Position numbers and translations under genes: made by a program. Positions 1-7,074 of a stretch of DNA of 42,413 bases are shown piece after piece. Where the stretch lies: assembly GCA_036496265.1 (NCBI GenBank), contig DASXLL010000002.1:1-42413 (forward strand), in the 5' to 3' direction. The DNA comes from CAYLLN01 sp036496265 (GTDB lineage: Bacteria > Planctomycetota > Planctomycetia > Pirellulales > Pirellulaceae). The notes under the pieces were generated by a model that ran no database searches, was not told where the DNA came from, and saw only the letters and a program-made list of their open reading frames with translations. Position 1 is the stretch's first letter. Every line of letters starts with the position of its first letter.

Positions 1-11
1 TATGTGGGTGA

Positions 12-1610
12 ATGGGACCATTAGATAGCCCGATTCATTGGTCGGCGAGTGAGATTGGGCGGCGGATTGCGCGAGGGGAGATTTCGGCGACGGAGGTGAC
101 GCAGGCGTTTGTGGCGCGGATCAAGGAAGTTAATCCGCGGCTGAATGCGGTTGTTGTGCCAAGGTTTAGCGAGGCTGTTCAAGATGCGACCGCGGCAGAC
201 GCACTTCAATCGCGGGGCGAGCCGCTGGGCAAGTTGCACGGCGTGCCGATCACGATTAAGGAATGTTTTCACCTGGCGGGAACGGCCTCGACGATCGGGC
301 TGAACAATCCGCAATTTCTTAAGCCGGTGGAGCAGGATGGAATTTCGATTTCTCGGCTGCGGCGAGCGGGCGCGATTGTGTTGGGTAAGACCAACCTGCC
401 GCAACTCATGATTTGGCATGAGTCGGACAATCCTGTTTATGGACGAACGAACAATCCGTGGGATTTGTCGCGGACGTGCGGCGGCTCGACGGGAGGCGAG
501 GCGGCGATTGTGGCGGCGCGGGGGTCGCCGCTGGGAATTGGCAACGACCTGGGTGGCAGCATTCGGGTGCCGTGTCATTTTTGCGGCATTCACGGGATTC
601 GGCCAACGTCGCTGCGAATGCCAAGATCAGGCTCGGCGCGAACGCTACGGGGTTTTGAGACGTTCATCACGCAGACCGGGCCGATGTCGCGGCATGTCGA
701 AGACTTGTGGCTGAGTTTGCAGGTGCTCACCGATCAGTCGGACGGATATGTGGCGGGTGATGTGGTGCCAGCGCCACTTCGTGATCCAGCGGAAGTTCAA
801 ATCGATAAGCTAAAGGTCGTGGCGTGGACGAGCGACGGCGTTTTTCCACCTTCGACAGCGGTGGTGCGAGCGGTTAAGGAGGCCAATGCAGCGCTGAGAA
901 GCCAAGGCGTGGAAGTGATCGAACTCGATGCGGCGGAGGTCGAAAAGCAATTTCATACGAATGAGGCATTTGATTTGTACTGCAGCTTGATTGGGGCCGA
1001 CGGAGGGGCGGACGCGCGGCGGCTGTCGCAGGGCAGTAAGCTCGATCACCGCGTGCGGCGGTTGCTGTGGATTGCCGGCTTGTCGCGGCCGATGCGGGCG
1101 GTCGTTGTCACGGGTTTGAAACGGGCGGGACAAAAGTGGATGGCGCGAATTGTTAGCCACGCGCGGCCGCGGTCGGCCGATGCATATTGGCAGCTTGTCG
1201 AACGAAAGAATCAACTCGCGGCTCGTGTGCTGGCAAATATGCGGCAGCAAGGTATCAGCGCGATCGTTTGTCCGCCGCATGCCTTGCCAGCGATGCCACA
1301 TGTGAAGGCATTTGATCTCTTAGCGGCAGCCAGCTATGCGATGGTAATCAATTTGTTGGGGTTACCTTCGGGAACTTTTTCGATGACCCGCGTGGCGGCA
1401 GGCGAAGATTCAAGCCGGGAAAGATCGCGCGACAGGGTGTTACGACGGGCCCGGGAAACCGACGCCGGAAGCGTGGGTTTGCCGGTGGGGGTGCAGGTTT
1501 CGGCTCTGCCATGGCGCGAGGATATTGTGCTGGCGCTGTTGGCTACTTTGGAAAAAACTGCCTCCCTAAGGCGTGATTATCCAGGGAGTTACGTTGTGCC
1601 GGTGGAATAA
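12..1610 (+). CDS. Amidase signature family hydrolase
   Basis: A 532-residue amidase signature (AS) enzyme, which would hydrolyse a carboxamide bond; the substrate cannot be read from sequence. The catalytic Ser-cisSer-Lys triad is visible: Lys83 in PITIKE, the cis-Ser159 in CGGSTGGEAA, and the nucleophile Ser183 in DLGGSIRVP. The second Ser of the usual GGSSGG is Thr here. The layout resembles fatty-acid-amide-hydrolase-like members more than GatA, and no gatB or gatC lies nearby, so a role in tRNA amidation is unlikely. An in-frame TGA directly precedes the ATG, so the start cannot lie further upstream. The stretch around residues 460–485 is Arg-rich and poorly conserved-looking, as in a linker. 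Family call is firm; the physiological role is unknown. Confidence 0.88.
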   Translation: MGPLDSPIHWSASEIGRRIARGEISATEVTQAFVARIKEVNPRLNAVVVPRFSEAVQDATAADALQSRGEPLGKLHGVPITIKECFHLAGTASTIGLNNPQFLKPVEQDGISISRLRRAGAIVLGKTNLPQLMIWHESDNPVYGRTNNPWDLSRTCGGSTGGEAAIVAARGSPLGIGNDLGGSIRVPCHFCGIHGIRPTSLRMPRSGSARTLRGFETFITQTGPMSRHVEDLWLSLQVLTDQSDGYVAGDVVPAPLRDPAEVQIDKLKVVAWTSDGVFPPSTAVVRAVKEANAALRSQGVEVIELDAAEVEKQFHTNEAFDLYCSLIGADGGADARRLSQGSKLDHRVRRLLWIAGLSRPMRAVVVTGLKRAGQKWMARIVSHARPRSADAYWQLVERKNQLAARVLANMRQQGISAIVCPPHALPAMPHVKAFDLLAAASYAMVINLLGLPSGTFSMTRVAAGEDSSRERSRDRVLRRARETDAGSVGLPVGVQVSALPWREDIVLALLATLEKTASLRRDYPGSYVVPVE

Positions 1611-1658
1611 TCGGCATATTCGCGCTATTGCAATCTGAATCGCGGATCGATAGCATAG

Positions 1659-1673
1659 TGAGACTCAGTTTCA
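1659..1673. promoter_or_regulatory. Fur-box-like 7-1-7 palindrome before the feo operon
   Basis: The 15-mer TGAGACT-C-AGTTTCA is an inverted repeat with 7-bp arms around one central base and a single mismatch between the arms. This is the 7-1-7 geometry of Fur operators. It lies about 90 bp before the first feoA start, where an iron-responsive repressor site would be expected. Fur binding is inference; the bases match the geometry better than the classical Fur consensus. Confidence 0.4.
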
Positions 1674-1763
1674 ACAGCGACTAAGCAGGTTGCAACGAGT
1701 CCCCGCCCAGCGGAACGCACAGAATGCGTTCCCAATTGCCGCCGAAGAGGTGGTCAATCGCCC

Positions 1764-2036
1764 ATGCCCGATACCTTTCCGCTTCAGATGCTGGCAGCCG
1801 GTCAGCGTGCTCGGATTGATCAATTGGTTGGACGTCCGGACGAGATTCATCGTCTGCAAGAACTCGGCATGCGCGTCGGCAAGCCGGTGGAAGTGTTGCA
1901 GAGCGGCAGCACGTGCATTGTGAAGCTCGATGGGACGCGACTGGCGTTTCGCGATCATGACGGATTTCGCGTGTTGGTTCGGCTAGCCGAGCTTGCAGCG
2001 GGAGAAGCTGAGCTGGCTGCGGGAGAAGCCGGGTGA
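1764..2036 (+). CDS. feoA: FeoA-like SH3 domain protein (first copy)
   Basis: A 90-residue FeoA-family protein, a small SH3-like beta-barrel thought to act on the FeoB ferrous iron channel at the cytoplasmic face. The family pattern is visible in the core: an early hydrophobic strand, then HRLQELGMRVGKPVEVL and a late strand with FRVLVRLAE. The C-terminus ends in a duplicated peptide (ELAAGEA twice), encoded by a near-perfect tandem repeat at about 1988–2031. Its stop overlaps the next start as GTGA (2033–2036), indicating translational coupling. The ATG at 1764 is preceded by a purine-rich GAAGAGGTGG. It is the first of two feoA genes in the operon. Confidence 0.85.
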   Translation: MPDTFPLQMLAAGQRARIDQLVGRPDEIHRLQELGMRVGKPVEVLQSGSTCIVKLDGTRLAFRDHDGFRVLVRLAELAAGEAELAAGEAG

Positions 2037-2263
2037 GCACACTGGCTCAATTGCCGGTGGGAGCGAGCGCGAGAGTCGCGCGGATCGAGGGGCAAGACGA
2101 ATTGGCTTGCCGTCTGATGGAGATGGGGCTGACGCCGGGTGTGGAGTTGCGTTTGATTGGCGCGGCGCCGCTGGGCGATCCCTTGGAGTTGGAAGTTCGT
2201 GGTTATCGGTTGAGCGTAAGAAAGAGCGAAGCACAACGAGTTGCTGTTGATTCGGTTTCGTGA
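2033..2263 (+). CDS. feoA: FeoA-like SH3 domain protein (second copy)
   Basis: A 76-residue FeoA domain with the hallmark CRLMEMGLTPGVELRLIGAA and a terminal strand (GYRLSVRKSEA). The GTG start at 2033 overlaps the stop of the first feoA, and its own stop overlaps the GTG start of feoB at 2260, so all three reading frames are linked by GTGA junctions. The two FeoA copies differ clearly in sequence: this one fits the canonical FeoA core more closely, while the first carries an extra tail. They may form a heteromeric regulatory pair on FeoB; that is inference. Confidence 0.88.
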   Translation: MSTLAQLPVGASARVARIEGQDELACRLMEMGLTPGVELRLIGAAPLGDPLELEVRGYRLSVRKSEAQRVAVDSVS

Positions 2264-4512
2264 GCACCATGTCCGTGGCGTCGCCCAGCAAAACGCTCAC
2301 AGTCGCTCTGGTCGGCAATCCCAATACGGGTAAATCGACGCTGTTTAGCGCGCTGGCGGGTGTGCGGCAGCGGGTGGGCAATTATCCGGGCGTGACGGTG
2401 GAGAAGAAGCTTGGCACAGCTGAGTTTCATGGGCAGGCGTTCACGATTGTCGATCTGCCGGGGACGTATAGTCTGTCGCCGCGATCGCCGGATGAAATGG
2501 TGGCGGTGGATGTGCTCTTGGGCCGGCAAGTCGATGCGCCGGCGATCGACGTGGTGTTGTGCATCGTTGATGCGAGCAACCTGGAACGGAATTTTTATCT
2601 GGTTAGCCAGGTGTTGGAGTTGGGGCTGCCGACGGTCATTGCCTTGAATATGGTCGATGTGGCCAAGAGCAAGGGTTTGGAGCTTGATTTCGCGAAACTG
2701 GGCGAGCGGCTGCCGGTGAAGTGCGTGAGGGTGCAGGCGAACAAGGCGGTTGGCATCGCTGAACTAAAACAAGCGATTGTCTCAGCGGCAGGCGAAGCTA
2801 AATGCGCGTCACGACCGAGCCCGTTTCCAACGCAATTCACGGCGGAGGTTGCGGCGTTGCGGTCACGGGTGTGTTCGAGCGCGGAATGCCAGTTGCCGCG
2901 GTATCTTGTCGAGCGATTGCTGCTGGATACGAGCGGTTATCTGGCGAAAGCGGGGCTCAACGGCGTTGATGAAGAGTTACTCGCAGAGGTGCAGGCGGCT
3001 CGCGGCCGGCTGGCGGAGGCGGGATTGCCGGTGCCGGCGGTGGAGTCGATTGCCCGCTATGGGTGGGCGACGCAAACGCTAGAAGGAGTGGTCACGCGAC
3101 CCAGCAAGCGGCCGGTGACGGTCAGCGATCGCATCGATGGGTGGCTGACGCATCGGTTTTTCGGCACTGTGGTGTTTATTGCCGTGATGCTGATGATGTT
3201 TCAGGCGGTGTTTTTGGTCGCGGGGCCGGCATCGGCGTTGATCGACTGGGTCAACAGCGCTCTCGCGGAAGCGGTGACGAGAGTTATGCCCGAGGGGGCC
3301 ATGCGGTCGCTGATTACGACCGGTGTAATTGGCGGCGTGGGTGGCGTGCTGGTGTTCGTGCCGCAGATTTTTACGCTGTTCTTTTTTATCGCCGTGCTGG
3401 AAGACTGCGGCTACATGGCGCGGGCGGCATATTTGATGGACAAGCTGATGTCGCGGATCGGCCTGTCCGGCAAGTCGTTTATTCCACTGTTATCGTCGTT
3501 TGCATGCGCGGTGCCGGGGATTATGGCGACGCGCGTGATCGAAAACCGCCGCGATCGGCTGGTGACGATACTCGTTGCGCCGCTGATGAGCTGCAGCGCC
3601 CGATTGCCTGTCTATACGCTGCTAATCGGCGCCTTTGTGCCGACTTGGACGCTGAGTTTGGGAGCAATCGAGATTCCGTGGCTGCAGGGTGTCGTGATGT
3701 TTGCGATGTATGCGGTCGGAACGATTGCCGGCATTGCGGCGGCGTTTGTTTTGAAGCGGACAATTTTGCGAGGGCCGACGCCGCCGTTTGTGATGGAATT
3801 GCCGAGCTACAAGATGCCAGGCGTGCGGATCGTGTTGATGCGGATGCTGGAGCAAGGTTGGTCGTTCGTATATCGGGCGGGGACGTTGATTTTTTGCGTG
3901 TCGATCTTGGTGTGGGGGCTGTGTTATTTTCCGCATGACCGATCGCAGATTGATTCGCGGCTCTTGGAAAGGAGGACGGAATTGGTCCGTTTAACCGCCG
4001 CGCCCACGCGGCGTGCTGATGACCCGGCGTGGACGCCGGGGTTAAACGACGAGGCGGAGTTGGCGGAGGTTGAGAATGAGATTGAGGGACAGTATTTGGC
4101 GACAAGCTTTTTGGGGCGGGCGGGGAAGCTGATTGAGCCGGTGGTGAGGCCGCTGGGGTGGGATTGGCGGATTGGGTGTGCGGCGATTGCGTCGTTTCCG
4201 GCGAGAGAGGTGGTCGTGGCGACGTTGGGGGTCATCTACAATTTGGGAGAAGGGCAGGACGAGGCGTCGGCTGATCTGCGTGAACGGCTGAAGTCGGCGA
4301 CGTGGGATGGAACCAATCGCAAGGTATTTAACCTTCCGGTCGCACTGTCGATCATGGTGTTTTTCGCATTGTGCGCTCAATGTGCGTCGACGCTGGCTGT
4401 TATTCGGCGCGAAACGGGAAATTGGTGGTGGCCGGCGTTTACGTTTGTGTATATGACTTTATTGGCGTATGTCGGTGCGCTGCTGACTTATCAAATTGGC
4501 ATGCGGTTGTGA
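2260..4512 (+). CDS. feoB: Ferrous iron transport protein B
   Basis: A 750-residue inner-membrane Fe(II) transporter with a cytosolic G domain. G1 is GNPNTGKS (residues 19–26), followed by a G2 region with NYPGVTVEKK, G3 DLPGTYSLSPRSPDE and G4 NMVD. A GDI-like helical region follows, then a membrane domain from about residue 300 with the family signatures SCSARLPVY and SFPAREVVV. Translation can start at GTG 2260 (coupled to feoA) or ATG 2269. Residues about 577–596 (TAAPTRRADDPAWTPG) sit in a variable loop before SFLGRAGK and are encoded by a palindromic repeat (3988–4048), so the loop seems to have absorbed a mobile repeat. Regulation by iron through the site at 1659 is plausible. Confidence 0.96.
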   Translation: MSTMSVASPSKTLTVALVGNPNTGKSTLFSALAGVRQRVGNYPGVTVEKKLGTAEFHGQAFTIVDLPGTYSLSPRSPDEMVAVDVLLGRQVDAPAIDVVLCIVDASNLERNFYLVSQVLELGLPTVIALNMVDVAKSKGLELDFAKLGERLPVKCVRVQANKAVGIAELKQAIVSAAGEAKCASRPSPFPTQFTAEVAALRSRVCSSAECQLPRYLVERLLLDTSGYLAKAGLNGVDEELLAEVQAARGRLAEAGLPVPAVESIARYGWATQTLEGVVTRPSKRPVTVSDRIDGWLTHRFFGTVVFIAVMLMMFQAVFLVAGPASALIDWVNSALAEAVTRVMPEGAMRSLITTGVIGGVGGVLVFVPQIFTLFFFIAVLEDCGYMARAAYLMDKLMSRIGLSGKSFIPLLSSFACAVPGIMATRVIENRRDRLVTILVAPLMSCSARLPVYTLLIGAFVPTWTLSLGAIEIPWLQGVVMFAMYAVGTIAGIAAAFVLKRTILRGPTPPFVMELPSYKMPGVRIVLMRMLEQGWSFVYRAGTLIFCVSILVWGLCYFPHDRSQIDSRLLERRTELVRLTAAPTRRADDPAWTPGLNDEAELAEVENEIEGQYLATSFLGRAGKLIEPVVRPLGWDWRIGCAAIASFPAREVVVATLGVIYNLGEGQDEASADLRERLKSATWDGTNRKVFNLPVALSIMVFFALCAQCASTLAVIRRETGNWWWPAFTFVYMTLLAYVGALLTYQIGMRL
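3988..4048. repeat. Bipartite palindromic repeat inside feoB
   Basis: Outer arms CGTTTAACC (3988–3996) and GGTTAAACG (4040–4048) enclose two small hairpins: GCCGCG/CGCGGC (loop CCCA) and CCGGCGT/ACGCCGG (loop GG). This is a BIME-like double-hairpin layout. It is translated in frame as part of a FeoB loop with no stop codon. Confidence 0.75.
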
Positions 4513-4513
4513 G

Positions 4514-4714
4514 ATGGATTGGCAACTTGCATTAGCGTTGATTTCGGTTACGGTGGCTGCGGGGTACGTCGGCTGGAGGGCTTGGCGCGCACTCTTTAAT
4601 TCATCGAATGCTGGGTGCGGAAGCGGATGCGGTTCGTGCAGTGCGAATCAGCCGAATCGGCGTGAGTTGTTGAGTATTGATGGCGGCGAGGGTCGGCCGG
4701 TAAAGCGAGGTTGA
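4514..4714 (+). CDS. FeoB-associated Cys-rich small membrane protein
   Basis: A 66-residue protein with one N-terminal membrane segment (LALALISVTVAAGYVGW, residues 5–21) followed by a Cys/Gly cluster, GCGSGCGSC, and a polar tail. This is the layout of small FeoB-associated Cys-rich proteins that sit after feoB in many bacteria. They may help gate or stabilise FeoB, or bind iron or an Fe–S centre; function is unproven. The ATG at 4514 lies one base after the feoB stop, so it is the last gene of the feo operon. A TTG start at 4496 would overlap feoB and is less likely. Confidence 0.7.
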   Translation: MDWQLALALISVTVAAGYVGWRAWRALFNSSNAGCGSGCGSCSANQPNRRELLSIDGGEGRPVKRG

Positions 4715-4725
4715 TTGGCGGGGCA

Positions 4726-4750
4726 AGGTCCCGCCGGGCCGGCGGGACCT
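4726..4750. repeat. REP-like palindrome, copy 1
   Basis: A perfect 25-bp palindrome with 12-bp arms (AGGTCCCGCCGG and its complement) around one central G. It sits between the converging feo operon and folC and overlaps the folC stop codon (TAG, 4749–4751 on the minus strand). The hairpin could also end transcripts from both sides, but no clear T-tract follows. The same element recurs at 15504, 16211 and 32759. Confidence 0.85.
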
Positions 4751-6200
4751 ACAGCAGAGGTCGCAGCTCGGCGGCGAGGAAGAAGGAGCCGGCGATGCAG
4801 ATGAGATCGTTGGGCTGAGCGATGGCGCGGGCGAGGCGGAGGGCTTCGGTGGGGCGGACGCAGGCGTGAAGCGTGGGATGGAGGCTGTCGTTGGCGCCAA
4901 ACGATAAATCCTCACCCCGGCCCTCTCCCAGAGGGAGAGGGAGAGCGTTACGAAGTTGCTGAGCGATGGTTAAGAGCTCGCCGGTTTCGACGGCGCGGGG
5001 ATTGTTGATGTACTGCGTGAGGAATATCACGTCGAAAGCGGGCAAGACCAGCTTGAGCATGCCGGTGTAGTCTTTGTCCTTGCTGCTGGCGAAGATGAGG
5101 ATGCGGCGGCGCGGTGTGAAGTTCTCGCGGAGGACTGCGAGCAGGGCTTCGATCGAGGCGAGGTTGTGGGCAACGTCGAGAATGATTGTGGGCGACGACT
5201 GCAGTTGCTCGATACGCGCGGAAACTTGAGCGGTTGCGAGTCCCGTGCGGACGGCGTCTTCGCTAATCTGCCAGCCGCGGTCAGTCAGGCGGCGCACGGC
5301 GGCGATTGCGTCGGCCGCGTTAGCGGCCTGGTGGGAACCGAGCATGAAAAGTTCGAGGTCGCGAAGTTGGTAGGTAGGCGTTGTGGCGCGTTCGCGGTAG
5401 TTCAGCGCGGAGCCCGGCGTGGATTTGGAGGGGGAGAGGGGGGGAGGGGGAGAGAGGGAGAGGGATTCAAAGTCGTAGTCGATGCCGCGTTGGAAGAGGG
5501 GAGCGCCGAGTGCGGTGGCGCGAGAGGTGATAACGCCCTTGGGTTCGGCATTGGCGACGCCGGAGATGACGGGGATGCCGGGCTTGATGATGCCGGCTTT
5601 TTCGGCGGCGATCTGGGCGAGCGTGCTACCGAGCTGCTTGGTGTGGTCGAAGCTGATGCTGGTGATGATGCAAACTTCGGGGCGGCAGATGTTGGTGGAG
5701 TCGAGGCGGCCGCCCAGGCCGACTTCCAGGACGGCGGCGGCGACGTTTTCTTGTGCAAAGTGCAAAAACGCCATCGCGGTGGTGACTTCGAAGAACGTGG
5801 GGCCGGTCGCGCCATTCGCTTCCGCTTCGCGATCAAGCTGTTCGACGAAGGGTTGGACTTGTGCCGCCAGTTTGAGGAAAGAACCGGTCGGACAGGGTTG
5901 GCCGTCGATGACAATACGCTCTTCGATGCGGTCCAGGTGCGGCGACGTATAGAGTCCCGTCTGGTAGCCCGCGGCTTGGAGCACAGCCGCGATCATGGCG
6001 GCGGTCGAGCCTTTGCCCTTGGTGCCGGCGATGTGAATCGCCTTGACGGCATCCTGTGGATCGCCAAGCAGGTGCATCAGCCGGCGCATGCGGTCGAGCT
6101 TGAAATCGGCGGATTGATACGGAACGCTCGTGGTCCGCTCGTAGTTGATGCGGCGGAGGAGAAAATCGAGGGCGGGCGGAGATTGACAAACGGCAGGCAT
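4749..6200 (-). CDS. folC: Folylpolyglutamate / dihydrofolate synthase
   Basis: A Mur-ligase-type ATPase of 483 residues that adds glutamate to folates (and in many bacteria to dihydropteroate). The P-loop is HIAGTKGKGST, followed by the folate-site region YTSPHLDRIEERI, the ATP/Mg motif EVGLGGRLDSTN and the ISFDHTKQLGSTLAQIAAEKAGIIK block. The C-terminal domain has the ILDVAHN motif. ATG at 6200 is preferred over TTG 6224, although the first residues match the family poorly. Two translated low-complexity inserts are odd: a Ser/Pro block (5427–5464) and LPLPLGEGRGE (4911–4945). Both are made of spacer-type repeats, and the stop codon itself lies in a REP palindrome. The core motifs are intact, so the enzyme is probably functional. 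Confidence 0.93.
   Translation of the reverse strand: MPAVCQSPPALDFLLRRINYERTTSVPYQSADFKLDRMRRLMHLLGDPQDAVKAIHIAGTKGKGSTAAMIAAVLQAAGYQTGLYTSPHLDRIEERIVIDGQPCPTGSFLKLAAQVQPFVEQLDREAEANGATGPTFFEVTTAMAFLHFAQENVAAAVLEVGLGGRLDSTNICRPEVCIITSISFDHTKQLGSTLAQIAAEKAGIIKPGIPVISGVANAEPKGVITSRATALGAPLFQRGIDYDFESLSLSPPPPLSPSKSTPGSALNYRERATTPTYQLRDLELFMLGSHQAANAADAIAAVRRLTDRGWQISEDAVRTGLATAQVSARIEQLQSSPTIILDVAHNLASIEALLAVLRENFTPRRRILIFASSKDKDYTGMLKLVLPAFDVIFLTQYINNPRAVETGELLTIAQQLRNALPLPLGEGRGEDLSFGANDSLHPTLHACVRPTEALRLARAIAQPNDLICIAGSFFLAAELRPLL
4911..4945. repeat. Hairpin spacer repeat inside folC
   Basis: A CTCACCCCGG lead is followed by a perfect 9-bp hairpin, CCCTCTCCC (4921–4929) – AGA – GGGAGAGGG (4933–4941). 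It is translated on the minus strand as LPLPLGEGRGE. I recall this phrase as a common intergenic repeat in bacterial genomes; here it lies inside an ORF. Confidence 0.7.
5427..5464. repeat. G-run tract inside folC
   Basis: On the plus strand this is almost pure purine, with successive G runs of 3 to 7 bases separated by A or AGA, so it could form a G-quadruplex on the folC template strand. On the coding strand it is read as a Ser/Pro/Leu-rich insert between YDFES and the downstream domain. Confidence 0.65.
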
Positions 6201-6339
6201 TTGCAGTCGGAAAATCGGTAGCAAGCGACGCGGGCGGCCGTTTCTCGCGCCCGGGGCCCGGCTACGAGAAAGATTAAGAGAAGGATTAAGATTATGAAGA
6301 GGATTAAGAGCAGGAGTAAGAGTACGAGGTAGGATTGGC

Positions 6340-6388
6340 CAAGAAAAGAGAAAGGGCCGCAGGAGAGCGGGAAGCTCCTAGCGGCCCT
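6340..6388 (-). terminator. Intrinsic terminator, minus strand
   Basis: Read on the minus strand, AGGGCCGC-(T)-AGGAG (6388–6375) pairs with CTCCT-GCGGCCCT (6365–6353) across a 9-nt loop, giving 13 base pairs with one bulged base. It is followed at once by a T-rich run, TTCTCTTTTCTT. On the plus strand no T-tract follows, so it should act on leftward transcripts only. Confidence 0.6.
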
Positions 6389-6583
6389 GTCCAGGCGGGA
6401 AAGAATGGCGGTTGCAGATCGCGACTCTACCCAATCGCGGTCCGCAGGAGCGTTTATCTCGTCGCAGCACGCGGGAGGTGCGGTCGGAGACTCACGCGGT
6501 TTTTAATCATCTGCCTCCTTGCAAATGGGTTTTTCAAAGCTGGTTCCATCGTCCGCGGTTAGGTCTGCCGCGGTCATCGTTGA
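6340..6583 (-). ncRNA. Possible small RNA or small-peptide transcript
   Basis: The interval runs from the predicted start of the sigma-54-like promoter to the intrinsic terminator, about 240 nt on the minus strand. It contains a 24-codon frame starting at 6577 (MTAADLTADDGTSFEKPIC...) that ends at 6503. An overlapping 18-codon frame follows at 6510–6454, rich in Arg and starting MIKNRVSLRPHLPR; it is preceded by AAGGAGG, but only 3 nt from the ATG. Whether the product is an RNA or peptides cannot be decided, and no known RNA family was recognised. The call rests entirely on the promoter-plus-terminator pairing. Confidence 0.28.
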
Positions 6584-6592
6584 ATGCCTATA

Positions 6593-6609
6593 AAGCACGG
6601 GCCGTGCCA
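6593..6609 (-). promoter_or_regulatory. Sigma-54-like promoter (-24/-12)
   Basis: On the minus strand the 17-mer TGGCACG-GCCC-GTGCTT matches the sigma-54 consensus TGGCACG-N4-TTGC with exact GG/GC spacing and one mismatch in the -12 element. The predicted start is near 6583. No enhancer-binding protein gene is in the window. The site is also nearly palindromic, so a repressor operator is an alternative. Confidence 0.35.
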
Positions 6610-7074
6610 ATCGGAGCGCGATGCAAAGCTGCTTTTTCAGTCCCCGACCGAAGTAATTTGCTGACAAGTATTTAGCGATCGTCAGGGTCGTATACGAAGG
6701 CTTAAGGACCGGAAGTGCCGCGTTGTAAGAATTGCTTGGCAGAAACGGAAGCTTTGCAACGATTTCCAGGTTGCACATGAAACCCGCGAACGAGCATTCC
6801 ACCAGAAGCTATAAAGCGTTGCTGTAACATTAGTTACGACTCAGAGAACGAGGAGTCGCTGCCAAGACTTTTCAGACGCACGCTATGGAACTTGCGGCGA
6901 TCGGTGGATTGCCAAATCAGCCTGGCAGAAATTACAACGGGGACCTGAACCGATGGCGGGTGATTGGCGTAAGACACTCGCCACGATTTATTGAGCGAAG
7001 TCTTTATGCCGTCAGCTACTTCGCAGCAATCGCACATGAGCTGACTGCAGTTTTCCCTCTTTAGCGGCAAGAGC

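Larger units (their letters stand above)
6201..7074. other. Long gap between folC and the ABC operon
   Basis: An 874-bp stretch without a convincing large gene. It holds an inverted repeat TTTCTCG/CGAGAAA around a GC-rich centre (6241–6271), a purine-rich tract with repeated AGGATTAAGA-like units (6270–6335), a strong hairpin (6353–6388), a sigma-54-like promoter on the minus strand (6593–6609), and a short palindrome GTAAC-ATTA-GTTAC (6824–6837). Open frames here lack recognisable motifs. Confidence 0.7.

Noticed and set aside
5166..6221. 351-residue open frame antisense to folC
   Set aside because: Gly/Asp/Arg-rich shadow of the folC frame with no motif; folC has all family motifs.
6503..6802. 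99-residue minus-strand protein in the long gap
   Set aside because: No homologous pattern or ribosome binding site; only its last 24 codons fall in the proposed small transcript.
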